Shown: positions 25,124 through 34,380, counted from the stretch's first letter. The stretch is 64,000 bases of DNA from Streptomyces sp. NBC_00083 (GCF_026343295.1 NZ_JAPELY010000005.1:349629-413628), one strand, 5' to 3'. A program made the numbers and translations. Notes: generated by a model from the letters alone, not told the origin.

Positions 25124-26008
25124 CTACTGCACCAGCTTCGCCAGCTCCGCCTCGCGACCGGCCACCTCGGCCAGCAACTGCTCCGCGATCTCCTCAAGCA
25201 GCCGGTCCGGATCGTCCGGCGCCATCCGCAGCATCGAACCGATCGCGCTGTCCTCCAGCTCACGGGCGACCAGCGCGAGAAGCTCCTTGCGCCGGCTCAG
25301 CCACTCCAGCCGCGCGTACAGCTCATCGCTCTCGCTGGGCAGCGCCTCCGGCGGCACCGGTCCGGCCGCCCACTCCTCGGCCAGCTCCCGCAGCAGCGCC
25401 TCGTCACCGCGCCCGTACGCGGCATTGACCCGGGCGATGAACTCGTCCCGCCGGGCCCGCTCCGTGTCGTCCTGCGCCAGATCCGGATGCGCCTTGCGCG
25501 CCAGCTCGCGGTAGAGCCTGCGCACCTCCTCGCTCGGCCGGACCCGCTTGGGCGGACGCACCGGCTGATCGGTGAGCATCGACGCGGCCTCGGGGGAGAG
25601 GCCGTCGGAGTCCATCCAGTCGTGGAAGAGCTCCTCGACCCCCGGCATCGGCATGACCGCCGCCCGCGCGTCCTGCGCCTTGCGCAGATCCTCGGGGTCG
25701 CCGCTCAGCACCGCCCTCGCCTCGGCGATCTGCGCGTCCAGCTCGTCGAGCCGCGCGTACATCGGGCCGAGCCTCTGGTGGTGGAGGCGGGAGAAGTTCT
25801 CCACCTCGACCCGGAAGGTCTCCACCGCGATCTCGAACTCGATCAACGCCTGCTCGGCCGCCCGCACCGCGCGCTCCAGCCGGGCCTCGGGCCGCTCGGC
25901 CCCGCCCGGCCCGCCCGACGGCGCGCCCGGCTCGCCTCCCGCGGCTACCGGGGTGGTCAGCGGGTCCTCGTTCCGGGCAGTCGTACCGCCGGCAGCTTCG
26001 TCCGTCAC
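25124..26008 (-). CDS. J-domain (DnaJ-like) protein
   Basis: A 294-residue protein. A coiled-coil-prone helix region spans residues 55-115 (LERAVRAAEQALIEFEIAVE onward). A partial J domain lies near residues 170-215 with RRLYRELARKAHPDLAQDD, keeping the HPD signature that stimulates Hsp70 ATPase. The C-terminus is acidic and helical. GTG at 26008 was chosen because the frame upstream to 26089 translates a G-run into Gly/Pro tracts. The role of the helical parts is unknown. Confidence 0.78.
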   Translation of the reverse strand: MTDEAAGGTTARNEDPLTTPVAAGGEPGAPSGGPGGAERPEARLERAVRAAEQALIEFEIAVETFRVEVENFSRLHHQRLGPMYARLDELDAQIAEARAVLSGDPEDLRKAQDARAAVMPMPGVEELFHDWMDSDGLSPEAASMLTDQPVRPPKRVRPSEEVRRLYRELARKAHPDLAQDDTERARRDEFIARVNAAYGRGDEALLRELAEEWAAGPVPPEALPSESDELYARLEWLSRRKELLALVARELEDSAIGSMLRMAPDDPDRLLEEIAEQLLAEVAGREAELAKLVQ

Positions 26009-26023
26009 CGGTCCAGCGTACGG

Positions 26024-26094
26024 GCGGCGGGGCGGGGGTGGGGGCCCCTCCCCTCCCCCTCCCCCCACCCTCCCCGCCCTCCCCCTCACCCCCC
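26024..26094. other. G/C homopolymer tract, quadruplex-prone
   Basis: About 70 bases between the J-domain and DUF2252 genes are almost pure G then pure C on the plus strand. On the minus (coding) strand this gives more than eight runs of three or more G. Confidence 0.7.
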
Positions 26095-26099
26095 GCTGC

Positions 26100-27575
26100 T
26101 CACACGCCTGTCTCCGCCGGGAGCCGCCCGGCGCGCACGGCGGCGGTCAGGGCCGCGTGGTCGGCCTCCATGCGGTCGGCGTAGGTCACCGCGAACGCGG
26201 CCATCGCGGTGTCCAGCTCCTCGTTCTTGCCGCAGTAACCGGCTATCAGCCGGGGGTCGACGCTGTGGGCGTGGGCTCGGGCGAGCAGCGCGCCCGTCAT
26301 GCGCCCGTAGTCGTCAAGCTGGCCGGCGGCGAGCGCGGCCGGATCGACACTTCCCTTGCGGTTCCTGAACTGCCGTACCTGATAAGGCAGTTCGTTCACG
26401 GTCGTCCAGCCGAGCAGGATGTCGCTGACCACCTGCATCCGCTTCTGCCCGAGCACGACGCGCCGCCCCTCATGCCCGGGGTCGGAGGACTGGACGATCT
26501 CCTTCGGAAGGTGGGGCAGCAGGACGGAGGGCCTGGCCTCCTTGACCTGGAGCACGAGGGGTTCGCCCCGGTGGTCGAGGAGCAGCACCACATAGGACCG
26601 TGTGCCGACGCTTCCGGTGCCGACGACCCGGAAGGCGACGTCGTGGATGGCGTAGCGGGCGAGCAGTGGCCGCAGGTCTTCGGGGAGCGTCTGTATGTAC
26701 TGCTGGAGCGAGGCGGCGACGGCCGTGGCTTCGCTGTCCGTGACGCGGCGCAGCACGGGCAGTGCGTCGACGAAGTGGCGGCTGCCGTCCTCGGTCAGGT
26801 CGGTCGCCTTGGCGGCGAAGCGGGCGCTGGTGTTGTTGCGGGCCTTCTCGGAGACGCGGTCCAGGGTGCCGATGAGGTCATGGGCGTCGGCGTGGGAGAC
26901 AAGCCTCTCGTCGGCTATGGCGTTCCAGGCGTCGAGGGCCGGCAGTTTCGCGAGGAGGCGCATGGTGCGGCGGTACGCCCCGACGGCGTCGAACGCCGCG
27001 GCGCGGCAGGTGGTCTCGTCGGCGCCCGCTTCGCGGCCGGCCAGGACCAGGGAGGCGGCGAGCCGTTTCACATCCCATTCCCAGGGACCGGTCACCGTTT
27101 CGTCGAAGTCGTTCAGGTCGATGACGAGGCTGCCTCGTGCGTCGCCGTACAGCCCGAAGTTGGCGGCGTGGGCATCACCGCAGATCTGTGCGGGGACTCC
27201 GGTGACGGGGGTGCCGGCCAGGTCGTGCGCCATGAGTCCGGCGGAGCCGCGGAGGAAGGCGAAGGGGCCGGCGGCCATGCGGCCCACGCGGATCGGTGTG
27301 AGCTCGGGCACCCGGCCGGCGTTGGATTCCTCCACCGCGCGGACGGCGTCGGGCCGGTCGGCGGCCAGGATCAGCGAGTCGTGCGCGGCGCGCGGGATCC
27401 GGTCCCGCAGGGCCTTTCCCGCGGCCTTGGGCGACGGCTGTGCGCTGTGGTGGCCCGCGCCGGAGGCGTGGGGGCGGCGGGCGAATCCGGGGACGTCGGG
27501 AATCCGCCCCTGGCCGCCCCGACCGTCCTTCGTCCCGGCCCGTGGTGCCGGGACCATCGTGTCGATCTCTCCCAT
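26100..27575 (-). CDS. DUF2252 family protein
   Basis: A 491-residue cytoplasmic protein of the DUF2252 family, which has a kinase-like/aminoglycoside phosphotransferase-like appearance. Blocks include QICGDAHAANFGLYGD (like a catalytic loop) and LVIDLNDFDETVTGPWEWDV (like a metal-binding Asp segment), then RVVGTGSVGTRSYVVLL. ATG at 27575 has GGGGGAGG about 10 bases upstream; the extra 22 residues to 27641 are Arg-rich. No function is established that I know of. A parS site and a DnaA box lie in its upstream region. Confidence 0.82.
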   Translation of the reverse strand: MGEIDTMVPAPRAGTKDGRGGQGRIPDVPGFARRPHASGAGHHSAQPSPKAAGKALRDRIPRAAHDSLILAADRPDAVRAVEESNAGRVPELTPIRVGRMAAGPFAFLRGSAGLMAHDLAGTPVTGVPAQICGDAHAANFGLYGDARGSLVIDLNDFDETVTGPWEWDVKRLAASLVLAGREAGADETTCRAAAFDAVGAYRRTMRLLAKLPALDAWNAIADERLVSHADAHDLIGTLDRVSEKARNNTSARFAAKATDLTEDGSRHFVDALPVLRRVTDSEATAVAASLQQYIQTLPEDLRPLLARYAIHDVAFRVVGTGSVGTRSYVVLLLDHRGEPLVLQVKEARPSVLLPHLPKEIVQSSDPGHEGRRVVLGQKRMQVVSDILLGWTTVNELPYQVRQFRNRKGSVDPAALAAGQLDDYGRMTGALLARAHAHSVDPRLIAGYCGKNEELDTAMAAFAVTYADRMEADHAALTAAVRAGRLPAETGV

Positions 27576-27684
27576 GGCGTGCCGCCTCCCCCGTCGCGTG
27601 CGCCCTCGTGGGGCGCTGCCCTGCCCCCGTCGGGAGCTCAACTGCCCCTGACGGTACAGGCGCTGGCGGAAACCCGTCTTGCCC

Positions 27685-27693
27685 TGTGGATAA
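27685..27693 (-). other. DnaA box
   Basis: TTATCCACA on the minus strand, 15 bases from a parS site. Confidence 0.55.
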
Positions 27694-27707
27694 CTCTCTG
27701 AGCGGCT

Positions 27708-27721
27708 GTTTCACGTGAAAC
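27708..27721. other. parS: parS site
   Basis: A perfect GTTTCACGTGAAAC core, T on the left, T on the right. It lies in the 368-base intergenic region between the DUF2252 gene and the tRNA. Apart from this, the DnaA box and the tRNA terminator, I see nothing in that stretch. Confidence 0.92.
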
Positions 27722-27901
27722 TGCCGCGGCATCCTGCGCTCCTCGGGTTTGCGCGGCCCGCGACGCGACATATGACACAGAGCGGAGAACGGCCCGCGGA
27801 GGCCCAGGACACGGAGGACCGGAGTGAGCAACAGGACGCACGGGAGGGTACGGGCGGGCAGGGGTCGGCCCGGCATCCGCATGGCACGCACGACATACGA
27901 A

Positions 27902-27937
27902 GGAAGCCCCGCAGATCCGGGGATCTGCGGGGCTTCC
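27902..27937 (-). terminator. Terminator of tRNA-Leu
   Basis: A perfect 17-bp inverted repeat starting GGAAGCCCCGCAGATCC, with a 2-base centre, lies 6 bases beyond the tRNA 3' end. Confidence 0.85.
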
Positions 27938-27943
27938 GACTTG

Positions 27944-28026
27944 TGCGCGAGGGGGGATTTGAACCCCCACGTCCCTAAGGACACTGGCACCTGAAGCCAG
28001 CGCGTCTGCCGTTCCGCCACTCGCGC
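27944..28026 (-). tRNA. tRNA-Leu (anticodon CAG)
   Basis: On the minus strand the gene runs from GCGCGAGTGGCGGAACGGCA to CTCGCGC plus the discriminator A. The anticodon stem-loop GCTGGC-TTCAGGT-GCCAG gives CAG, reading CUG, the main Leu codon of GC-rich genomes. A long variable arm (class II, as in Leu and Ser) and the T-loop GGTTCAAATC are clear. The 3' CCA is not encoded. Confidence 0.97.
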
Positions 28027-28403
28027 AAGAGTGGTGTGCTGGGCTCTCTCACTTTTCGGTGCGATTGCCTGGCGACGTCGAGAAGATTAGCACGCTGGAC
28101 AGGGTGGATTCACATCCGTTGTTTGCGGCGACCCTGGTGGGGAGGGACAGATCGCGGAGAGGCAACCCCCGGCATGGTTACCCGCTCCTCCACAGTGCGA
28201 CCCGGGTGCGGGACACTGTCGGGAAGCCACCTCTACGATCCGTACGAAGGGTGCGTGTGAGAGGTGACACTCGTCCACAGGGCACAGAAGGGGAACCAGC
28301 CGATTTCCCGACGCGTGGATACGATCAGTAAGCAGTACCAAGAGAGTGACCCGGAGCAGAACCGGCAGCATCACCAGGACGGCAACGACGGAGGAGGTGC
28401 CCC
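28027..28403 (+). other. Upstream region of the fhaA-pknB operon
   Basis: A 377-base intergenic stretch. Open frames of 74-95 residues on both strands overlap and lack ribosome sites, so I see no gene. It holds a DnaA-box-like TCGTCCACA at 28271-28279 and a possible -10 TACGAT near 28320. The operon promoter must lie here. Confidence 0.5.
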
Positions 28404-29270
28404 ATGGGAGTCCTGAAGCGTTTCGAGCAGCGGCTCGAAGGCCTGGTCAACGGCACCTTCGCGAAGGTCTTCAAGTCCGAGGTCCAGCCCGTCGAGATCG
28501 CCGGCGCGCTCCAGCGCGAGTGCGACAACAACGCGTCGATCTGGAACCGGGACCGCACGGTCGTCCCCAATGACTTCATCGTCGAGCTCAGTGCTCCTGA
28601 CTTCGAGCGGCTCAGCCCGTACTCGGGGCAGCTCGGCGACGAGCTGGCCGGCCTGGTGCGCGACTACGCGAAGCAGCAGCGCTACACCTTCATGGGCCCG
28701 ATCAAGGTGCACCTGGAGAAGGCCGAGGACCTCGACACCGGTCTGTACCGGGTGCGCAGCCGCACGCTCGCGTCCAGCACCGACCAGCAGGGCGGCGGCC
28801 AGGGTCCCGGCCCCGGTGGCCCGCAGCGGCCCGCAGCGGCGCCTCAGGGCGCCCGTGGCGGCTATGGCTACCCGCCGGCCGCCGGGTCGGCGCCGCCCAT
28901 GCCTGCGGCGCCGCCTCCGGGCCGTCCCGCCGGTTCGCCCGCCGACCGCCGTCCGGCGGCCCCCGGGCCGATGCCGGGCGGGCACGGTCAGATGCGGCGC
29001 TGGATCGAGATCAACGGCACCCGCCACCAGATTTCCCGCCCGACCCTGGTCCTCGGCCGCAGCACCGATGCGGACGTGAGGATCGACGATCCCGGCGTTT
29101 CGCGCCGGCACTGTGAGATCCGGACCGGAACGCCCCCGACGATCCAGGATCTCGGGTCCACCAACGGCATCGTGGTGGACGGGCAGCACACCACCCGCGC
29201 TACGCTCCGCGACGGCTCGCGGATCGTCGTGGGCAGTACCACCATCGTTTACCGGCAAGCCGAAGGGTGA
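28404..29270 (+). CDS. fhaA: FhaA-type protein (DUF3662 + FHA domain)
   Basis: A 288-residue protein. The N-terminal DUF3662 domain begins MGVLKRFEQRLEGLVNGTFA and covers about 120 residues; a Pro/Gly/Ala linker follows; the C-terminal FHA domain at about 195-288 has LVLGRSTDADVRIDDPGVSR, RRHCEI and LGSTNGIVVDG. FHA domains bind phosphothreonine, so it should read PknB-phosphorylated proteins, including the MviN-like flippase complex known for mycobacterial FhaA. A strong GGAGGAGGTG precedes the ATG. First gene of the operon. Confidence 0.94.
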   Translation: MGVLKRFEQRLEGLVNGTFAKVFKSEVQPVEIAGALQRECDNNASIWNRDRTVVPNDFIVELSAPDFERLSPYSGQLGDELAGLVRDYAKQQRYTFMGPIKVHLEKAEDLDTGLYRVRSRTLASSTDQQGGGQGPGPGGPQRPAAAPQGARGGYGYPPAAGSAPPMPAAPPPGRPAGSPADRRPAAPGPMPGGHGQMRRWIEINGTRHQISRPTLVLGRSTDADVRIDDPGVSRRHCEIRTGTPPTIQDLGSTNGIVVDGQHTTRATLRDGSRIVVGSTTIVYRQAEG

Positions 29271-29280
29271 AGCGGGGGCA

Positions 29281-29817
29281 ATGTCAGAGCTGACCCTCAC
29301 GGTCATGCGGTTGGGTTTCCTCGCCGTACTGTGGCTGTTCGTCATCGTGGCCGTTCAGGTCATTCGCAGTGATCTGTTCGGCACGCGCGTCACCCAGCGC
29401 GGTTCGCGCAGGGGCAATGAAGCCAACCGGCAGCAGCAGACCGGCCGGCAGCAGGCCGCTGCCGCGACGCCGCCGCCGCAGCGCGGCCAGCAGCAGGGCG
29501 GCGGCGGGCGGCAGCGCCGCGGCGCCCCCTCCAAGCTGGTCGTGTCGGAGGGCACCCTCACCGGCACGACGGTCGCCCTCCAGGGCCAGACCATCACGCT
29601 GGGCCGGGCGCACGATTCGACGATCGTCCTGGACGACGACTACGCGTCGAGCCGCCATGCCAGGATCTACCCGGACCGGGACGGCAATTGGATCGTCGAG
29701 GACCTCGGGTCCACCAACGGCACCTATCTGGACCGGACCCGGCTCACCACCCCGACCCCGGTTCCGCTGGGCGCACCGATCCGCATCGGCAAGACCGTCA
29801 TCGAGCTGCGGAAGTAG
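29281..29817 (+). CDS. fhaB: FhaB-type membrane FHA protein
   Basis: A 178-residue protein. An N-terminal membrane helix (MRLGFLAVLWLFVIVAVQVI) is followed by a Gln/Gly/Arg-rich linker and an FHA domain at about 90-178 with ITLGRAHDSTIVLDDDYASS, RHARIY and DLGSTNGTYLD. It tethers phosphothreonine recognition to the membrane at the site of wall synthesis. ATG at 29281 was chosen as it gives the membrane helix at the N-terminus; the longer frame overlaps fhaA. It starts 10 bases after fhaA. Confidence 0.94.
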   Translation: MSELTLTVMRLGFLAVLWLFVIVAVQVIRSDLFGTRVTQRGSRRGNEANRQQQTGRQQAAAATPPPQRGQQQGGGGRQRRGAPSKLVVSEGTLTGTTVALQGQTITLGRAHDSTIVLDDDYASSRHARIYPDRDGNWIVEDLGSTNGTYLDRTRLTTPTPVPLGAPIRIGKTVIELRK

Positions 29818-29946
29818 TACGACAATGAGCGAGCGGAGCGAGCGAGCCGCGACGGTCCCCAGGGACCGGGGCGGGCTCCCGACCGGAGGGTGGGCAGTGT
29901 GGCTCGACATGACCGGCCGTACCCCGAGCCGACGGGCGAGGTGCGC

Positions 29947-31422
29947 ATGAGTCTGTCCCTGCGTTTCGCCGCCGGATCGCACAAGGGCATGATCCGTGAG
30001 GGGAACGAGGACTCCGGTTACGCCGGTCCTCGTCTCCTCGCCATCGCGGACGGCATGGGGGGTCAGGCCGCCGGTGAGGTCGCCTCCTCCGAGGTGATCT
30101 CCACCCTGGTCACGCTCGACGACGACGTACCCGGCTCCGACATCCTGACCTCGCTCGGCACCGCCGTGCAGCGGGCCAACGACCAGCTGCGCATGATGGT
30201 CGAGGAGGACCCCCAGCTGGAGGGGATGGGCACCACGCTCACCGCTCTGCTGTGGACGGGCCAGCGCCTGGGCCTGGTGCACGTGGGCGACTCGCGCGCC
30301 TATCTGCTGCGCGACGGCGTCCTCACGCAGATCACCCAGGACCACACGTGGGTGCAGCGCCTGGTCGACGAGGGCCGCATCACCGAGGAAGAGGCCACCA
30401 CCCATCCGCAGCGCTCGCTCCTGATGCGCGCGCTGGGCAGCGGCGACCATGTCGAGCCCGATCTGTCGATCCGTGAAGTGCGGGCCGGCGACCGGTACCT
30501 GATCTGTTCCGACGGTCTGTCGGGCGTGGTCTCCCACCAGACGATGGAGGAGACCCTCGCCAGTTATCAGGGCCCGCAGGAGACGGTGCAGGAGCTGATC
30601 CAGCTCGCGCTGCGCGGCGGCGGCCCCGACAACATCACGGTGATCATCGCGGATGTGCTCGACGTCGACGCCGGGGACACCCTGGCGGGGCAGCTCAACG
30701 ACACCCCGGTGATCGTCGGCGCGGTCGCCGAGAACCAGCTCCAGCTGAACGACGACGGCGCCATGCAGACGCCGGCGGGCCGCGCCTCCGGGCTCGGCCG
30801 TCCCGCGCCGTCGCCCCCGGGGGGCTTCGGCCCGCCCGGCAGCGGTGACGACAGCGGCTACGGCAATCCGCCCGAGGGCGCCTTCGGCTCGTACACGGAC
30901 GAGGACTTCGTGAAGCCGAGCCGGCGCCGCAAGAACCGGTGGATCGGCAGATCCTTCTTCATCGTGCTGGCCCTCGCGGTCGTCGCCGGCGGCCTGTACG
31001 GCGGCTACCGCTGGACGCAGACGCAGTACTACATCGGCACCAACAGCGACGGCGCTCCGCATGTGGCGCTGTACCGGGGCATCAGCCAGGACCTGGCGTG
31101 GGTGAAGCTCTCCAAGGTGGAGACCGACTACCCCAAGATCGAACTCAAGTACCTCCCGCAGTACCAGCAGAACCAGATCGACTCGACGATCGCGGCGAGC
31201 AGCCTCGACAAGGCGCAGGCCAAGATCCAGGAGTTCGCGACGCAGGCGTCCGCCTGTCAGAAGGAGGAGGAGCGCCGCGCCGCGGAGAACAACAACTCCG
31301 CGAAGCCCACCGCGGGTGCCACCGGCGCCCCGTCCAAGACCACCACCACCGCATCTCCCACACCCGGCCCCAGCCTCTCGGAGGACGAGCAGAAGCTGGT
31401 CTCGCAGTGCGGTAAGCAGTAG
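29947..31422 (+). CDS. pstP: PstP, PP2C-family Ser/Thr phosphatase
   Basis: A 491-residue membrane phosphatase opposing the kinases. The PP2C domain occupies residues 1-240 with GMIREGNEDSGY, LAIADGMGGQAAGEVAS, GLVHVGDSRAYLLRDG and GGGPDNITVIIADV, which carry the Mn-binding Asp residues. A linker, one membrane helix near 333-353 (FFIVLALAVVAGGLYGGYRW) and an extracellular region ending in Thr/Pro-rich sequence follow. ATG at 29947 (GAGG upstream) matches the family N-terminus; an in-frame ATG at 29890 exists. The 129 bases before it contain GAGCGAGCGGAGCGAGCGAG and no gene. Confidence 0.95.
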   Translation: MSLSLRFAAGSHKGMIREGNEDSGYAGPRLLAIADGMGGQAAGEVASSEVISTLVTLDDDVPGSDILTSLGTAVQRANDQLRMMVEEDPQLEGMGTTLTALLWTGQRLGLVHVGDSRAYLLRDGVLTQITQDHTWVQRLVDEGRITEEEATTHPQRSLLMRALGSGDHVEPDLSIREVRAGDRYLICSDGLSGVVSHQTMEETLASYQGPQETVQELIQLALRGGGPDNITVIIADVLDVDAGDTLAGQLNDTPVIVGAVAENQLQLNDDGAMQTPAGRASGLGRPAPSPPGGFGPPGSGDDSGYGNPPEGAFGSYTDEDFVKPSRRRKNRWIGRSFFIVLALAVVAGGLYGGYRWTQTQYYIGTNSDGAPHVALYRGISQDLAWVKLSKVETDYPKIELKYLPQYQQNQIDSTIAASSLDKAQAKIQEFATQASACQKEEERRAAENNNSAKPTAGATGAPSKTTTTASPTPGPSLSEDEQKLVSQCGKQ

Positions 31423-31448
31423 GCAGCCGTAGGGGGCCTTTCCACACC

Positions 31449-32870
31449 ATGAGCGTTGTCACCAACACGACCACCATCGGCGCGATCGAAGCACCGAGCC
31501 GCCGCAACACCGAGCTGGCCCTGCTGATCTTCGCAGTGGCCATTCCGGTGTTCGCGTACGCCAATGTGGGGCTTGCCATGACCGGCAAGCTTCCCTCCGG
31601 CATGCTCGGATACGGTCTGGGCCTCGGCCTGATGGCGGGTGTGGCGCACTTGGTGGTGCGCAAGTTCGCCCGGTACGCCGATCCGCTGCTGCTGCCGCTC
31701 GCGACGCTGCTCAACGGGCTCGGGCTCGTCCTGATCTGGCGGCTCGACCAGTCGCCGCGGCTGATCCAGCGCTCGAAGCTGGCGTGGGGCAAGTTCTCGC
31801 CCGACGCCCCTCATCAGCTGCTGTACACCGCGATCGGTGTGGCCCTGTTCATCGGCGTGTTGCTGCTCCTGAAGGACCACCGCATCCTGCAGCGCTACAC
31901 GTACATCTCGATGGCCGCGGCGCTGTTCCTGCTGGTGCTGCCGATGTTCTTCCCGGCGGTCAACGGCGCCAAGATCTGGATCTCGATCCCCGGCCTCGGC
32001 ACGATCCAGCCCGGCGAGTTCGCCAAGATCATCATCGCGATCTTCTTCTCCGGCTACCTCATGGTGAAGCGCGACGCGCTGGCCCTGGCCAGCCGCCGCT
32101 TCATGGGCCTGTACCTGCCGCGCGGCCGTGACCTCGGTCCGATCCTGGTGATCTGGGCGCTGTCGATCCTGATCCTGGTCTTCGAGACCGACCTCGGCAC
32201 CTCGCTGCTCTTCTTCGGCCTGTTCGTCGTGATGCTGTACGTGGCCACCGAGCGCACCAGCTGGATCGTGTTCGGTCTGGTCATGTCGGCGGTCGGCGCG
32301 GTGGCGGTGGCCTCCTTCGAGCCGCACGTCCAGTCGCGTGTGAACGCCTGGCTCGACCCCTTCGCCTGCTACAAGACCGACAAGACCGGCGCCTGCCAGC
32401 AGATCGGCGACGCGATCATGTCGTTCGGCTCCGGCGGCACCCTCGGTACCGGTCTCGGCCAGGGCAATTCCGACCTGATCGGCTTCGCCGCCAACGCCGA
32501 CTTCATCCTCTCCACCGTCGGCGAGGAGCTGGGCCTGGCCGGGATGATGGCCCTGCTGCTGATCTACGGCCTGATCGTGGAGCGGGGCGTGCGCACCGCG
32601 CTCGCCGCCCGCGACCCGTTCGGCAAGCTGCTCGCGATCGGCCTGTCCGGTGCGTTCGCGCTCCAGGTCTTCGTGGTGGCCGGCGGTGTGATGGGGCTCA
32701 TCCCGCTGACCGGTATGACCATGCCGTTCCTCGCGCAGGGCGGTTCCTCCGTCATCGCCAACTGGGCACTGATCGGCATCCTGATCCGGATCAGCGACAC
32801 CGCGCGCCGTCCCGCCCCGGCACCCGCCCCGTCCCCCGACGCCGAGATGACCCAGGTGGTCCGCCCGTGA
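31449..32870 (+). CDS. rodA: RodA/FtsW/SpoVE-family peptidoglycan polymerase
   Basis: A 473-residue SEDS glycosyltransferase with about ten membrane helices, building glycan strands from lipid II. Family segments are NGLGLVLIWRLDQSP, NGAKIWISIPGLGTIQPGEF, DLGTSLLFFGLFVVMLYVAT, and the end GGSSVIANWALIGILIRISD. A Cys-containing outer loop (CYKTDKTGACQQ) is present. It is translationally coupled (GTGA) to its cognate class B PBP, the usual SEDS-bPBP pair. Confidence 0.95.
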   Translation: MSVVTNTTTIGAIEAPSRRNTELALLIFAVAIPVFAYANVGLAMTGKLPSGMLGYGLGLGLMAGVAHLVVRKFARYADPLLLPLATLLNGLGLVLIWRLDQSPRLIQRSKLAWGKFSPDAPHQLLYTAIGVALFIGVLLLLKDHRILQRYTYISMAAALFLLVLPMFFPAVNGAKIWISIPGLGTIQPGEFAKIIIAIFFSGYLMVKRDALALASRRFMGLYLPRGRDLGPILVIWALSILILVFETDLGTSLLFFGLFVVMLYVATERTSWIVFGLVMSAVGAVAVASFEPHVQSRVNAWLDPFACYKTDKTGACQQIGDAIMSFGSGGTLGTGLGQGNSDLIGFAANADFILSTVGEELGLAGMMALLLIYGLIVERGVRTALAARDPFGKLLAIGLSGAFALQVFVVAGGVMGLIPLTGMTMPFLAQGGSSVIANWALIGILIRISDTARRPAPAPAPSPDAEMTQVVRP

Positions 32871-34336
32871 ACAAGCCCCTGCGCCGGATCGCGATCTTCT
32901 GCGGATTGCTCATCCTCTCGCTGATGATCCGCGACAACTGGCTCCAGTACGTCCGGGCCGACGAGCTGAACGCCAACGACTTCAACCGCCGGGTCCAGAT
33001 CGAGCGGTTCGCCCACGAGCGCGGCAACATCATCACGGCCGACGGTCAGACGATCACCGGCTCGACGGAGACGAACGGCACGGACTTCAAGTACAAGCGG
33101 GCCTGGAAGGACGGCCCCATGTGGGCGCCGGTCACCGGGTACGCCTCGCAGGCGTTCGGCGCCACCCAGCTGGAGAACATCGAGGACGGCATCCTCTCCG
33201 GGACCGACAACCGGCTCTTCTTCGACCGGACGATGTCGATGTTCACCGGCGACAAGAAGAAGGGTGGCAATGTCATCACCACCCTGAACAGCAAGGCGCA
33301 GAAGGCCGCGTACGACGGGCTGGGGAACAAGAAGGGCGCCGTCGCCGCCATCGACCCGCGCACCGGCGCGATCCTGGCGCTCGCCTCCACGCCGTCGTAC
33401 GACCCGTCCACGTTCGCGGGCAACAGCAACAAGGACTCCGCGGCCTACAACGCCCTGCAGAAGAAGGCCGACCCGGACGACCCGACGCTGAACCGGGCGC
33501 TGCGCCAGACCTACCCGCCGGGCTCCACCTTCAAGGTGGTCACCGCCGCGGCAGCGCTGGAGAACGGGCTGTACTCGGGCATCGACGATCCGACGAGGTC
33601 GCCGGTGCCGTACATCCTGCCGGACACCGACCACAAGCCGCTGAACAACGAGGGCAACATTCCCTGCGAGAACGCCACGCTCAAGGTGGCGCTCCAGTGG
33701 TCCTGCAACACGGTCTTCGGCAAGATCAGCGCGGACCTGGGCAACGAGAAGATGAAAGCGGAGGCCGAGAAGTTCGGCTTCAACAAGGAGATCTTCAACC
33801 CGGTCCGCACCGCCGCCAGCGTCTACCCCAAGGACAACCGCCCGCAGAACGCCATGTCCGGCATCGGGCAGGCCTCCAACCGCGCGACCCCGCTCCAGAT
33901 GGCCATGGTCGCCGCGGCGGTCGCCAACGACGGCAAGCTGATGAAGCCGTACATGGTCGACCAGCTGCAGGCACCGAATGTGGACGTGCTCTCCAAGACC
34001 CAGCCCGAGCAGATGAGCCAGCCCATGTCGGCCGCCACCGCGCAGAAGCTCCAGAAGATGATGGAGTTCGTGGTCACCGACGGCACCGGCAAGGCGGGCC
34101 AGATCGACGGCGTCACCGTCGGCGGCAAGACCGGTACCGCCCAGCACGGCGTGGACAACAAGGGCAACCCGTACGCCTGGTTCATCTCCTATGCCAAGAC
34201 GGGGGACGGCTCCCCGGTGGCGGTCGCCGTGGTCATCGAAGGCTCCGACACGACGCGTGACGACATCGCGGGCGGCAAGCTCGCGGCCCCCGTCGCCAGG
34301 GACGTCATGAAGGCGGTACTCGACAGCAAGAAGTGA
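32867..34336 (+). CDS. pbpA: Class B penicillin-binding protein PbpA
   Basis: A 489-residue transpeptidase that crosslinks the glycan made by its RodA partner. The N-terminal anchor helix (IAIFCGLLILSLMIRDNWLQ) is followed by the dimerisation domain and the penicillin-binding domain with all three motifs: S220-TF-K223, S279-C-N281 and K421-T-G423. GTG at 32867 overlaps the rodA stop. It has no PASTA domains, matching mycobacterial PbpA. Tandem parS sites lie directly after the stop. Confidence 0.96.
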   Translation: MNKPLRRIAIFCGLLILSLMIRDNWLQYVRADELNANDFNRRVQIERFAHERGNIITADGQTITGSTETNGTDFKYKRAWKDGPMWAPVTGYASQAFGATQLENIEDGILSGTDNRLFFDRTMSMFTGDKKKGGNVITTLNSKAQKAAYDGLGNKKGAVAAIDPRTGAILALASTPSYDPSTFAGNSNKDSAAYNALQKKADPDDPTLNRALRQTYPPGSTFKVVTAAAALENGLYSGIDDPTRSPVPYILPDTDHKPLNNEGNIPCENATLKVALQWSCNTVFGKISADLGNEKMKAEAEKFGFNKEIFNPVRTAASVYPKDNRPQNAMSGIGQASNRATPLQMAMVAAAVANDGKLMKPYMVDQLQAPNVDVLSKTQPEQMSQPMSAATAQKLQKMMEFVVTDGTGKAGQIDGVTVGGKTGTAQHGVDNKGNPYAWFISYAKTGDGSPVAVAVVIEGSDTTRDDIAGGKLAAPVARDVMKAVLDSKK

Positions 34337-34343
34337 TCCGGGC

Positions 34344-34359
34344 TGTTTCACGTGAAACA
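34344..34359. other. parS: parS site, first of a tandem pair
   Basis: The full 16-mer TGTTTCACGTGAAACA. Pairing continues outward to a 24-bp perfect palindrome at 34340-34363. It lies 8 bases after the pbpA stop. Confidence 0.94.
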
Positions 34360-34366
34360 GCCCCTC

Positions 34367-34380
34367 GTTTCACGTGAAAC
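34367..34380. other. parS: parS site, second of a tandem pair
   Basis: A GTTTCACGTGAAAC core whose centre is 22 bases, about two helical turns, from the centre of the first site. It lies 144 bases before pknB. Confidence 0.93.

Noticed and set aside
28036..28374. Small frames (74-95 residues) on both strands before fhaA
   Set aside because: They overlap each other, lack ribosome sites and lie where the operon promoter must be.
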